The position numbers and the translations under genes are program-made. From the NCBI GenBank assembly GCA_963971405.1, contig OZ020484.1, positions 32,200,770-32,264,769 on the forward strand: a stretch of 64,000 nucleotides of DNA, in the 5' to 3' direction. Source of the stretch: Psococerastis gibbosa (taxonomy: Eukaryota; Arthropoda; Insecta; Psocodea; Psocidae). A model generated the notes under the pieces. It had not been told where the DNA came from. It did no database searches and saw only the letters and a program-made list of their open reading frames with translations. Shown here piece after piece: positions 11,401 through 23,400 of the stretch; the first letter of the stretch is position 1; every line of letters begins with the position of its first letter.

Positions 11401-14400
11401 CAGTGACGTCAGGTGAACCCCCCCCCCCCCAGATATGCGAAATTAAACCGAAAGAAAATTATTTACCATGAAATTACTTATTTCCTCTATCTACTAAGTA
11501 GTTGATAAATGGGAAAGCATGTTCGAGTAATCTCGGACCGGTTCTTTTTGAATTGTCATTACTTACAATAGAATTATTTGGTTGTATATTTGTATATATA
11601 TTTTTTTTGGTTTAACTCATAATTGCTAAAAATCTGTTGGTAATTGAAAGGTGATGTAATGAGTGGATGTCCATGCTTCGGAGGGCATGTGAAGCAGGCG
11701 GTCCCGGGCCTTCCTAGTTGAGTGTAAGAGAGGGCTTTATAGTCCTAACTCCGCTAGGTTGGTTTAGTCATAGAAACAACAACAAAAGTCTTTATTTATT
11801 GCTCTCCAATTTATACGTAGTACCTATATAAGGAAAGCTTTGTCATGGTCGAAATTTTCGATTCCGAGATTTCAACAGATTTACACATTTTGAGGTCCCA
11901 GAAACCCAAAAAAGTGGTTTTTACAAAATGTCTGTCTATCGCTCTGTCCGCCTGTCTGCCACTCTGTCTGTTCATCGATTTCTGGGCAAACTACTCGGTT
12001 AATTTAAAAGAAATTTAGCATGTAGGTTCATCATATCTCGTGACCGTTTTTTTCTATCATCTTTTAAAAAAATAATTTTTTGCACATAAATAAATAATTT
12101 TTTGGGAAAGCAACCTGTCCGGTTTCGTTACTCAATTTAACACCTTAAACATGTCTGAAAGTAGAAATCATCGAAAATTATTTGTTATAGTCATTTTTCC
12201 TTAATTTTTGCTTTCCAATTTATACGTAGTATAAGGAAAGCTTTGTGACGGTCGAAATTTTCGATTCCGAGAATTCAATGGATTTACACGTTTTGAGGTC
12301 CCAGGAACCCAAAAAGGTGTTTTTTACGAAATGTCTGTCTATCTGTTCATTGATTTCCGGGCAAACTACTCGATGGATTTCGTTGAAATTTGGCATGTAG
12401 GTTTATAAAAATCATGCCTCGGGATTTTTATTTTTTTTTGGGCTAACTCAATTTGGGGGGTTTTATTCTCAAAAAACTCCCAAAAAAAAATTATTTCTCA
12501 AAAACGGCTCCAACGATTTCTTTTAAATTCAGATATATTGTAGTCGTTATTAATGTTTATAAAATGTGGGGGGTCGCTTGCCCCTTGATAGTTTGCTAAA
12601 TACTAAATTTTAATGAAAAATGACTAAAAAATAATTTTTCTGCGAAACCTTTCCATTGATCATTTCTAACTTTAGACATGTTTTAGGTGTTAAATTGAGT
12701 AAATTCACGTTCAAATGCATTGCGTGCCCTGCCATTATTGCTGTGTGGGAATATGTTGGTCTGACCTGACTTGCGGCAAGCGACCTCCCGCATTTTATTA
12801 ACATTAATATTGACTACAATATATATGAATTTAAAAGAAATCGTTGGAGCCGCTTTTGAGAAATAATTTTTTTAAGCGTTTTTTTGAGTTTTTTGAGAAA
12901 GACTGCGGGCAAACTTACAAATTTGGAAAAAATTGAAAACAAAAATGATCAATTGTTGAAAACCAGTGGAATGTGGTGTAAAAATAAATAAAGCATCATT
13001 GAAGATTTTCCGTTAATGACAAAATCAAATTTGAATTATAATTGACCAGTGGAATAGCCGCCTTAGCATTATTCCAATTTGAATTTGAAGAAGCTCTCAT
13101 ATACGGCTTCAAAATAATAATAGGTAGATTTAGTATTTTACAGTAGATCCATTAAGTCTAATTAAATCATCTGCAATTCTAAAATAAGCTATTGTTTGAA
13201 AGCCTATGCTGAGCAGAAGTCTATGCTAGGTCAAATAAAAGAACCGGTCCGAGTTACCTCGAACATGCTTTCCAATTTATCAACATTAGTAGATAGGGAA
13301 TATGAGTAATTTCATGGTAAATTTTTTTTTTTTTTTTTTTTTTCAAAAAGATTAATCGCATACAAACAATTTAATGAATGTATCCGATTGACCTTTTCAG
13401 TCGCCTCTGTAGGTTATTACCTGTGACGATTACGACACGACTCCGATTGCATGGCGTGTAAAGACTCGCACAAGTGCAAGCACGTTACCACCTGGCCATC
13501 GAAGTCAATGTTCCAGTTATTAAATTTCCGATATCTCGGGGGGGGGGGGGGGGTTGTCCACCTGACGTCACTGGAAGAGGATATGCTACGTAGAAGATTG
13601 GAACCGCAAAATTAAATACTTTTCATTTTTAACTCAGGAAGTTATTAAAAATTTGGCGCATTTAAGTTGTAGAAGACTACTGCGTGCATCATGTCATAAT
13701 ATAATCGGGTATTTTACTCTACGGTTTTGTAGTTTTTCCAAAATCCCAGATCACGCGAAATGTTAGTCCTCTCTGGTTTTTATGAAAGAACTGCGGTGCC
13801 AAAAATTTAATATTTGCTATTATACGATGCATGAAGTAGTCTCCTATAACTTAGATGAGCCAAACCCTAAATAACAGCTTTCGATGTGCCAATTTTCCAC
13901 GCTCCATATCCTCTCTTAATAGTTTATATTAGTTATTTTTCTCAGATTTAGTTGGAGATTAAAAAATTCAGCTCAGGATTGTCGCCTGGCGTATTATTTT
14001 TTAATTCATTTTCTTCATCCCAAAGCATGCAACTTGTATGTGTAGAAGTTTATAATTTTCTGTTTGTGCAGAGCTCACCAGCACAGGTCACTGAACCTTC
14101 TTCGAGAGGAAGATAGGCTGAAAACATTCGAGGGGTGGCCGCACAATTTTCTTACCCCGCGGGAACTTGCAGCTGACGGGTTTTACTACACTGGGGCTGA
14201 TGACAATGTGCGATGCACCTTTTGCGGCGTTGGGGTACGTTATCTCGATTAAGGCAGAGGTTTCAAAATAGTTGCTATTAGCTTTGCTTGTATTTCTGCG
14301 ATTAATTTTTTTACAGTATCGTACAGGTCCAGCAGTCTTCTGATCATGGCGATTTTAATACCGGGGTCAATATAATACCATGTCACGTGATGGTATTAAT

Positions 14401-17400
14401 TCAATCGTTTAAAATAAATGAAATTTCACAATTGTTTAATGTTTGAAGTTGGTTATCGTCGCCAGACTGCTAAGCGCGGAAAATTCAAATTGTGTCTATT
14501 TAAACAATTGAATGATCTTCAACTATATTTTTGGTGATTTTCTTCATCTTTTCTGTCTTAGATTCAGACAAATTATTTATGATCCTTAATATGTTAATTC
14601 AAAATTAAACCTTGTTTATTTCTAGGGCGATATGTGTTTATATATCTCGGGCATATAAGCAGGCCTGTGCCGTAGAGTGAATTGTTGATTTATAGGTAGA
14701 ACTTTGTAGTTCTTAGTCAATTACTTATTTTGGTTTTTTTAAAAGCCTTTCTGTATATTTTTTGGTTGCGTGTACTGTACCATGTAAGTGTCATCGTTGT
14801 GGACCTGATCTGTTGATGGCTCAAATATAAACTATTATTATTATTATATTTGTGCTACGGCAGTTCAGTTCTTCAGTATTGCCAACATAACAATTTAAAA
14901 AATTCTGAAATTTGACGTTGAATTTATTTTAAACAATTGAATGAACACCATCACGTGACATAGTATTATGTTAACTCCGGTATTATAATCGCCATGATTA
15001 GGCTGAACGATCCAAGTCCACGTTTTCTCATTTTGCGTCGACGGCACCTGAAGGCATGATGCAATTATTTTTAAAGGTTTGCTTCGCTACGGTTCGGGTA
15101 TTCCTACCAAAACGGGGCAACCCAACAACTGTCTCACTGCCCACTCTCATTAGACCGGCAAGTGGGACAAGACTGGTTACTGGCAATATCTAACATGTGC
15201 TAATATTGGAGAGGTCATTTAACATGGATATAGATCAACTGTTTTTGTCGGGGCTTGTGGTTAAGCCAACGCCCCGGTTAGGCGTAGATCATGAGTTCGA
15301 ATCCCGCCAAGTCCAGTTTTTCTATGTCTTTTAATTTCGGTAATTGAACATAATAACCGTATATTGGGTGCGGTGTTCAGATTGGTCGTTCTGCAAGTAA
15401 CTGCAAGCCATGATTACCAACAAAAAGCGCCGCTTTTCCTCAAGCTTTTGTCATTGGCAAACTGTGTTGTATTTTTTTGTTGTTTTTTTTGCAGGTGCAC
15501 GGTTGGATAGAGGGAGACAGAGCCCATGCGGACCACCAGAAGTGGTCCCCTAAGTGCGACTTCGTGGAGGGACGGCCTTGTGGGAATATTCCGATGGAGG
15601 ACACGGGGATCGACACTTGCGGATCACGCAAACTTGAAACTGGTAACACTTGCCTCTAATTATTCCATGAAACAGTCGGACAGGTATTCTATCGAATGTC
15701 CATTATGAATTAAAAAATTATATATATATTATGTCGGCATGTAGAGTCATGGTACAGACTCTGATTTTCACCCCAAAGATTGTTGGTTCTAGTCTCACAT
15801 TTGCTACATTTTCTGGCCATGCTACGGAGGGCATGTAAAGCAGGTGGTCCCGAGTCTTCTTATTTGAGTAACTCCGATAGATTGGCTTAGTAATAGAACG
15901 AAAAGTCAATATTAATTATATATTTCGTGTATTTTTAAGTTATTTAATAGTTTTAAAGCTCAGTTGGTGCCGTTAACAAAAATCATTAAAACTCAGAACT
16001 TGATCTGATCTAAGTGATTTTAAACCCGCCAGTAACATAAAGAATACAACTAAAATTTGGACGTATTGACTTATCACTTCAACCTCATATGAATAATTAC
16101 TTCTAATTAGACAAAGGTGAATAGTTGGCGGAACTTCCGTCCAGATCGTTATCCACTACACTAACATAACTGCCTCACACAATTACCAAACCCCATCATA
16201 CCAGCAAAAGTTAAAAGTCTAATAAATTACTGGCAATGTCTTTAATGTACACGGTCATGGAGGCAATCGAACCTTGCATTATATTGGATGCACAATGTTT
16301 TCAGACTCAGAATGAAGCCGATTTCCGGTATAAAACACTACATTTTACTGGCTTTCGAAATAAATAAACATTAAAAATTAAAATAAAATACGCAGGTATG
16401 CTGTAAATAATGTCCAAAAAGTCAACGTGGTTCTTGGCATTGGCCTGGGTCCGTAAAAAGGACATTATCAAAATCAGTTAATCTCTGTGGAATATAATAT
16501 TGTGAATGCCATAATAATATCATTTTAAAATAGTATTGAGGCTTATGGAAAAATCAACGCTTTGATATCATTGCAACTGGTGCTGCCATCTACAAAATGA
16601 CGCCACAAATGAACCCCATTTCTTGTCATGTTGTAGAACCCCAGGAAGAAGTTCTTTCTGAGATGGAGTTGCTGGGTGTGAGCAAAGCAACGGGGCCGAG
16701 CTGTATGATGTACGTGAGGATGGAAGACCGTCTCAAGACATTTATCAAATGGCCCACCGACTGCCCTGTCAAACCAAAGGACCTCGCCGACGCTGGTTAC
16801 TATTACACGTAAGTTGAACTTAGAGTTCTCAATGACAGAGAACGAGTATTCGCGAAATCATTATCCGTCAATTATGGTGTAAGATCTGGGTTAGGCGGAG
16901 ATTCCACAGACCTGCAAGTGCAAAATACAAATACGGTGACGTGACATTTAAGACTTAGGCGGGGTTTCCACCGACCTCGCATTTCAGAATGCAAATGACA
17001 TTGACGGAAATGTTTGTTTTACTCTATGCCATAGTTGAGATTGATCAATGATCATAAAGTAAAATCACAAACAAACTAAAATTAAAAAATTCATGGGATA
17101 TGTTAAGTACAAACATTTTATTAGATTTCTATAAAAAGAAAAATTCAAATTTCCGTCAATGTCATTTGCATTCTGCAATGCGAGGTCGGTGGAAACCCCG
17201 CAACAAAAACTTAGAGTTTTAGAAAAACTTGTTATAACAACCCGAATTAGTAAAACCCAAATAATCGTTAAGAAATTAACTTTGTCTAAGAATACGCCAT
17301 ACCAAGTTGAATCCAGTGGACCAGGGCAGGTTCAAAGCTGCAGATAACTTGGTTGTGTGCACAGTGCCGGTAGGGAAACATGGTAGGACTTGTCCTGGTC

Positions 17401-20400
17401 ACCTCCGAACTAATCGTGTGACTTGACTGTGTTTCCCAAGTGGTTCGGAATCCACTATAATCAGGAGGTTCACTGTCCTATGGGCTGGCATAGGACAGTC
17501 AAGTTGGGGTCGCTCTATGGGCCCAAATATGAGGCCTAAGTCGTTACTAACCCGGCGAACACTACTACTACTACTACGTGTTCGCTTCCTTCTCACTCGT
17601 CAGAGGACAGAAGTGTAGAAATAAAGTGACGAGAAGAGAATTTGGGATGGAAGAAAAAATGGTGGAGAGGAGACTGCAGCGGTTCGGATACACAAAGCGT
17701 AAATATAGCAGCAGATACGTCAGTAAATCGCTGGACGAATAAGTGGAAGAAACCAGATTGAGGACGATCTCGGAAGAGTTGGACCAATAATAATCAGAAG
17801 TAAAATTTGTCGTTTTATTAGTTAACAAGCGGAGCTTGGGACCGCTTCGCGGCCCCGCCCCCTTGCGCCTGCCGCGGGCGGCAGCTCGCCCCTGCGGGGC
17901 CTCGCATTAACGTGGTTCCATTTGGCATTACGCAGCTCGCCCCTTCGGGGCTCGCATGACTTATGTGAATGCCCCCAATCCCAAACGAAGCAGTTAACAA
18001 CTATGAAAATTGGTTAATTTATACTACTTCTAATGAGACATTAACAAATCATTTTGGTGGAAGAGGTCAGGCTGTGGAATCCTGTTACTCTATGCATGTA
18101 ATTTCAAAGGTACACTTTAGACCTGTTTTCCGTCAAAACGCTGATGGCTATGGCTTACCAAATCACTTCAGCCCGAACGAAGAGGCGGATAGTTAAACTG
18201 AATATATCTCTGGAAAGAGTAAGACAGGTGGAAGAGAACTAAAGTAGTTTAAAGTTTTCAAAATGATATCAAGACCTCCGAAAACGCGGCCGAAAAAGCC
18301 TATTTTCGCTGAAAATCGAAAAATTTGGGCGCACCCCGTCACGTTTCCACCCCCCAAAGCCGAACCTCTTGCTTGATCACGACAAATTTGGCATGACCTA
18401 AAAGAAGAAGAGCGGACAAAGACACTGATATAATTTAAATTAACATAGGCCTTCTACATCTGCCCAAAATATTGCTTTAAACCCGCCCATGCAATTGAAA
18501 TGGGATTGCTGGAACTTAATTTTTTCGCCTGATTTTTTAACAATTTTGTGTTCCACTCGTGTTTAAGGGGTGAAGGGGTGATTTTGAAATTATGTATTTA
18601 TACTCGTTCTAAAGCTTAATTTATACTGCTTCTAATGAGACATTAAAAATTAATTTCGGTTGAAAACAGCTGGCTGTGGAATGTTTTTACTCTATGGATG
18701 TATTTGGAAATGTACCCTTTAAACCGGTATTTCGTCAAAACAGGGACTGCTTACCAACTCACCTGAGCCCAAACGAAGAGGCCTATAGTAAACCTGAATA
18801 CATGTCTGAAAAGACTAAGAAAGGTGGAAAAGGACTAAAGAAGTTTCAAGTTTTCGAATTGATATTAACACCCCCAGAAACGCGGTCGAAAAAGGCCTAT
18901 TTTCGCTGAAAATCGGAAAATTTGGGCGCACCCCTCACGTTTCCACCCCCCAAAGTCGAACCACTTGCCCAATCACATCATGTATAGCATGGCCTGAAAG
19001 AGGAAGAATGGACGAAGACAGTGATGTAATTTAAGTTAAGGTAGGCCCAAATGTCAGGCTAAAACATTGCGTTGAACCCTCCAATGCTTTCTTATGGGAT
19101 TTTTCGAACCGATTATCGCTCCTGTACCTGATCAGGTTCAATTTTTAAGGTTCGGCCCTACACGAAAACCATGTCCCGATTTTTCTCTAAATTTTGAGTG
19201 TAGCCGCAAGTTTCTGGTGCCAGTGGGTCCCGAGTTATGGCGAGTCAAAAATGTGTCTACATACATAAGCACATGTTTAAGTTTTTCATTTTTATAAAGA
19301 TAGACAAGCGGAGCTTGGGACCGCTTCGCGGCCCCGCCCCCTTGCGCCTGCCGCGGGCGGCAGCTCGCCCCTGCGGGGCCTCGCATTAACGTGGTTCCAT
19401 TTGGCATTACGCAGCTCGCCCCTTCGGGGCTCGCATGACTTATGTGAATGACCCCAAACCCAAACGAAGCAGTTAACAACTTTGAAAATTGGTTAATTTA
19501 TACTGCTTCTAATGAGACATTAACAAATCATTTTGGTGGAAGAGGTCAGGCTGTGGAATCCTGTTACTCTATGCTTGTAATTTCAAAGGTACACTTTAGA
19601 CCTGTTTTCCGCCAAAACGCTGATGGCTATGGCTTACCAAATCACTTGAGCCCGAACGAAGAGGCGGATAGTTAAACTGAATATATCTCTGGAAAGAGTA
19701 GGACAGGTGGAAGAGAACTAAAGTAGTTTAAAGTTTTCAAAATGATATCAAGACCTCCGAAAACGCGGCCGAAAAAGCCTATTTTCGCTGAAAATCGAAA
19801 AATTTGGGCGCACCCCGTCACGTTTCCACCCCCCAAAGCCGAACCTCTTGCTTGATCACGACAAATTTGGCATGACCTAAAAGAAGAAGAGCGGACAAAG
19901 ACACTGATATAATTTAAATTAACATAGGCCATCTACATCTGCCCAAAATATTGCTTTAAACCCGCCCATGCAATTGAAATGGGATTGCTGGAAATTAATT
20001 TTTTCGCCTGATTTTTTAACAATTTTGTGTTCCACTCGTGTTTAAGGGGTGAAGGGGTGGTTTTGAAATTATGTATTTATACTCGTTTTAAAGCTTAATT
20101 CATACTGCTTCTAATGAGACATTAAAAATTAATTTCGGTTGATATTTTTTTACTCTATGGATGTATTTGGAAATGTACCCTTTAAACCGGTATTTCGTCA
20201 AAACAGGGACTGCTTACCAACTCACCTGAGCCCAAACGAAGAGGCGTAAAAAGGTAAAAATAAAAGTTAATAATTTAATTCAAAGTCTCTGCAGGTTCAT
20301 GTCTCATTATTGCGTAGTAATTATGGTTCGCGAATTGATTAGGCCACGCCCCCGCGACGCGACGCCATGACTCCTTTATCAATAAGCGCACACCCCAACT

Positions 20401-23400
20401 TCTTCGCCTGCCGAAGCCTAACCTCTCATCGCTCAACAATAAATTGAACATGGGTTAAAAGAGGAAGAATAGACGAAGACATAGTTATAAATTAAATTAA
20501 GATAGGCCTTCTACATCTGCCCAAAAAATTGCTTAACACCCGCCCATGCAATTATAAATAGAAATGCTGGAAATGAATTTTTTCGCCTGATTTTCTAACA
20601 ATTTTGTGTTCCACTCGTGTTTAAGGGGTGAAGGGGTGGTATTGAAATTATGTATGTGTACTCGTTTTAAAGCTTATTTCATACTGCTTCTAATGAGACA
20701 TTAAAAAATAATTTCGGTTGAAAACAGCTGGCTGTGGAATTTTTTTACTCTATGGATGTATTTGGAAATGTACCCTTTAAACCGGTATTTCGTCAAAACA
20801 GGGACTGCTTACCAACCCACCTGAGCCCAAACGAAGAGGCCTATAGTAAACCTGAATACATGTCTGAAAAGACTAAGAAAGGTGGAAAAGGACTAAAGAA
20901 GTTTCAAGTTTTCGAATTGATATTAACACCCCCAAAAACGCGGTCGAAAAAGGCCTATTTTCGCTGAAAATCGGAAAATTTGGGCGCACCCCTCACGTTT
21001 CCACCCCCCAAAGTCGAACCACTTGCCCAATCACATCATGTATAGCATGGCCTGAAAGAGGAAGAATGGACGAAGACAGTGATGTAATTTAAGTTAAGGT
21101 AGGCCCAAATGTCAGGCTAAAACATTGCGTTGAACCCTCCAATGCTTTCTTATGGGATTTTTCGAACCGATTATCGCTCCTGTACCTGATCAGGTTCAAT
21201 TTTTAAGGTTCGGCCCTACACGAAAACCATGTCCCGATTTTTCTCTAAATTTTGAGTGTATCCGCAAGTTTCTGGTGCCAGTGGGTCCCGAGTTATGGCG
21301 AGTCAAAAAAGTGTCCACATACATACATACATACATACATACATACTCACGCGGGAAAGTGGTTTGATTTTTATAAAGATAGATAATTAGAGCTGTTACC
21401 GTTTAATAAATCGTTAGGGAAAATTAAAAATTGATCCAAATGAAATCATCGGTTTTTAAAGAGAAGGCTTTCATCAATTCGGTGTATGTTTTACTACGCG
21501 TTTTTTGTACAAAGGTGATTTTCACAGGATATATGGATCGTTGAGCCGTCAAGAATATCCATTAAATTAACAGAAATGCTCCTCCAAATGTTGATATATG
21601 ACTTGTGGCCTTCAATAGCACCAACCTCACCATCGTTTTTTGTACCAATCAAACTTAACAAACTAATTTATTGTTAATTATTATTCATCTGTGTTAGAAA
21701 GTATACCTGTATCATGTAGTGCCCAGGAACCTTCTTCTGTTTTGATATTTTTGACAATTCTTGCTATTGATATTTGATTTTTACACGTAAAGGAGGCTCT
21801 TGCCCTCTCAGATTGTCTCTTAAGAGGATGTGGAGCGTATAAAATTGGCACACCAAAATCTGCTGTTATTATATTTATTAAGCAAGTTTCAGTTTTTTTT
21901 TTGCTTTCCAATTTATACGTAGTATAAGGAAAGCTTTGTAACGGTCGAAATTTTCGATTCCGAGATTTCAATGGATTTACACGTTTTAAGGTCCCAGGAA
22001 CCCAAAAAAGTGTTTTTTACGAAATGTCTGTCTGTCTGTTCGTTGATTTCCGGGCAAACTACTCGGTCGATTTTGATGAAATTTGGCATGTAGGTTCACA
22101 AAAATCATACCTCGGGACCATTTTTTTATTTGGGGCTTACTCAATTTGGGGGGGTGTTATTCTCAAAAAGCTCGAAAAAAAAGTCTAAAAAAATTATTTC
22201 CCGAAAACGGCTCAAACGATTTCTTTTAAATTCGCATAAATTGTAGTTGTTATTAATGTTGATAAAATGCGGGGGGTCGCTTGCCCCTTGATAGTTTGCT
22301 TCGGGGGGTAAAAAAATAAAAATATTTACATTTTAATGAAAAATGACTAAAAAATAATTTTTCTGCGAAACCTTTCTCTCGATGATTTCTACCTTCAGGT
22401 ATGTTTTAGGTGTTAAATTGAGTAACGAAACCGGATAGGTTGCTTTCCCAAAAAATATTTGGTTTTGCACAAAAAATTATTTTTTGAAAAAATGATAGAA
22501 AATTCGCGCTCAAATGCATTTGCAATTATTGCTGTGTGGACGGGCGTTGGCGGAAGAAGAAGAAGATCTACTTATGTTGATAAATTGGAAAGCATGTTCG
22601 AGTAAACTCGTACCGGTTCTTTATAGCATGTTTTAGTCTACTCCAGTTGTAGAAGACTATTTCGTACATTATATTTTATGGTGTTTTTAATTTTAGGCAC
22701 AACAGTGCTAAAATATCCCACTGCGAAGTTCATGGAAAAACTAACACAAACAAGTAAAAATAACATGATGCTTACCTGTACAACCTGAAAAGACCAAATT
22801 TTAGATAACTAGTTTAGAAACTTAGGGAATTGGATTATGGGGTGGCAATTTTCTACGCCCCATATCTTCTTCTGGCTCTACAGCCCTTGATGAGCTATAT
22901 CCTGCTCGACAACACTCCTCCAGTTATCTCAATTTTGTACATCGCTCCACCATCTTCGGACTCCCAACTCGCGAAGGTTAGTTTCAAACTCATTCTTCCA
23001 GCGTTTTCAGTCGTCTTTCTGTCATACTTGCTTTGTACATCCTTTTCGGCATGCGGTCATTTGACATTCTCACGACGTGTCCCAACCATCTTATGCGTTG
23101 CGCTTTTATGAACAGGACTATGTCTTCCGTTGAGTATTGCGTCTATCCTTCTCATAACATTGTTCGTTTGTATTACGTTTCAGGGGAGATGATGATGAAG
23201 CCGTGTGTTTTTATTGTGCTGGCGGGCTCAAGCGTTGGGAGGAGGGAGATGACCCGTGGATTGAGCATGCGCGCTGGCTGCCCAAGTGCCCGTTCTTGCT
23301 AATGCACAAGGGCCGCGAATTTGTAACCAGAGCTAAAGCTTTGAAAAAGGTAAGCGATTAAATATCCCTTGGGCGCAAGAATGCAACGGCTTTGTTAAGA

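Noticed and set aside
15246-15320. A tRNA gene
   Set aside because: There is a B-box-like GTTCGAATCCC, but the T stem and acceptor stem do not pair.
19138-19479. A 113-codon minus-strand frame with a near copy at 17818-18000
   Set aside because: It repeats with the tandem array and crosses its GC-rich hairpin block. Repetition of DNA explains it.
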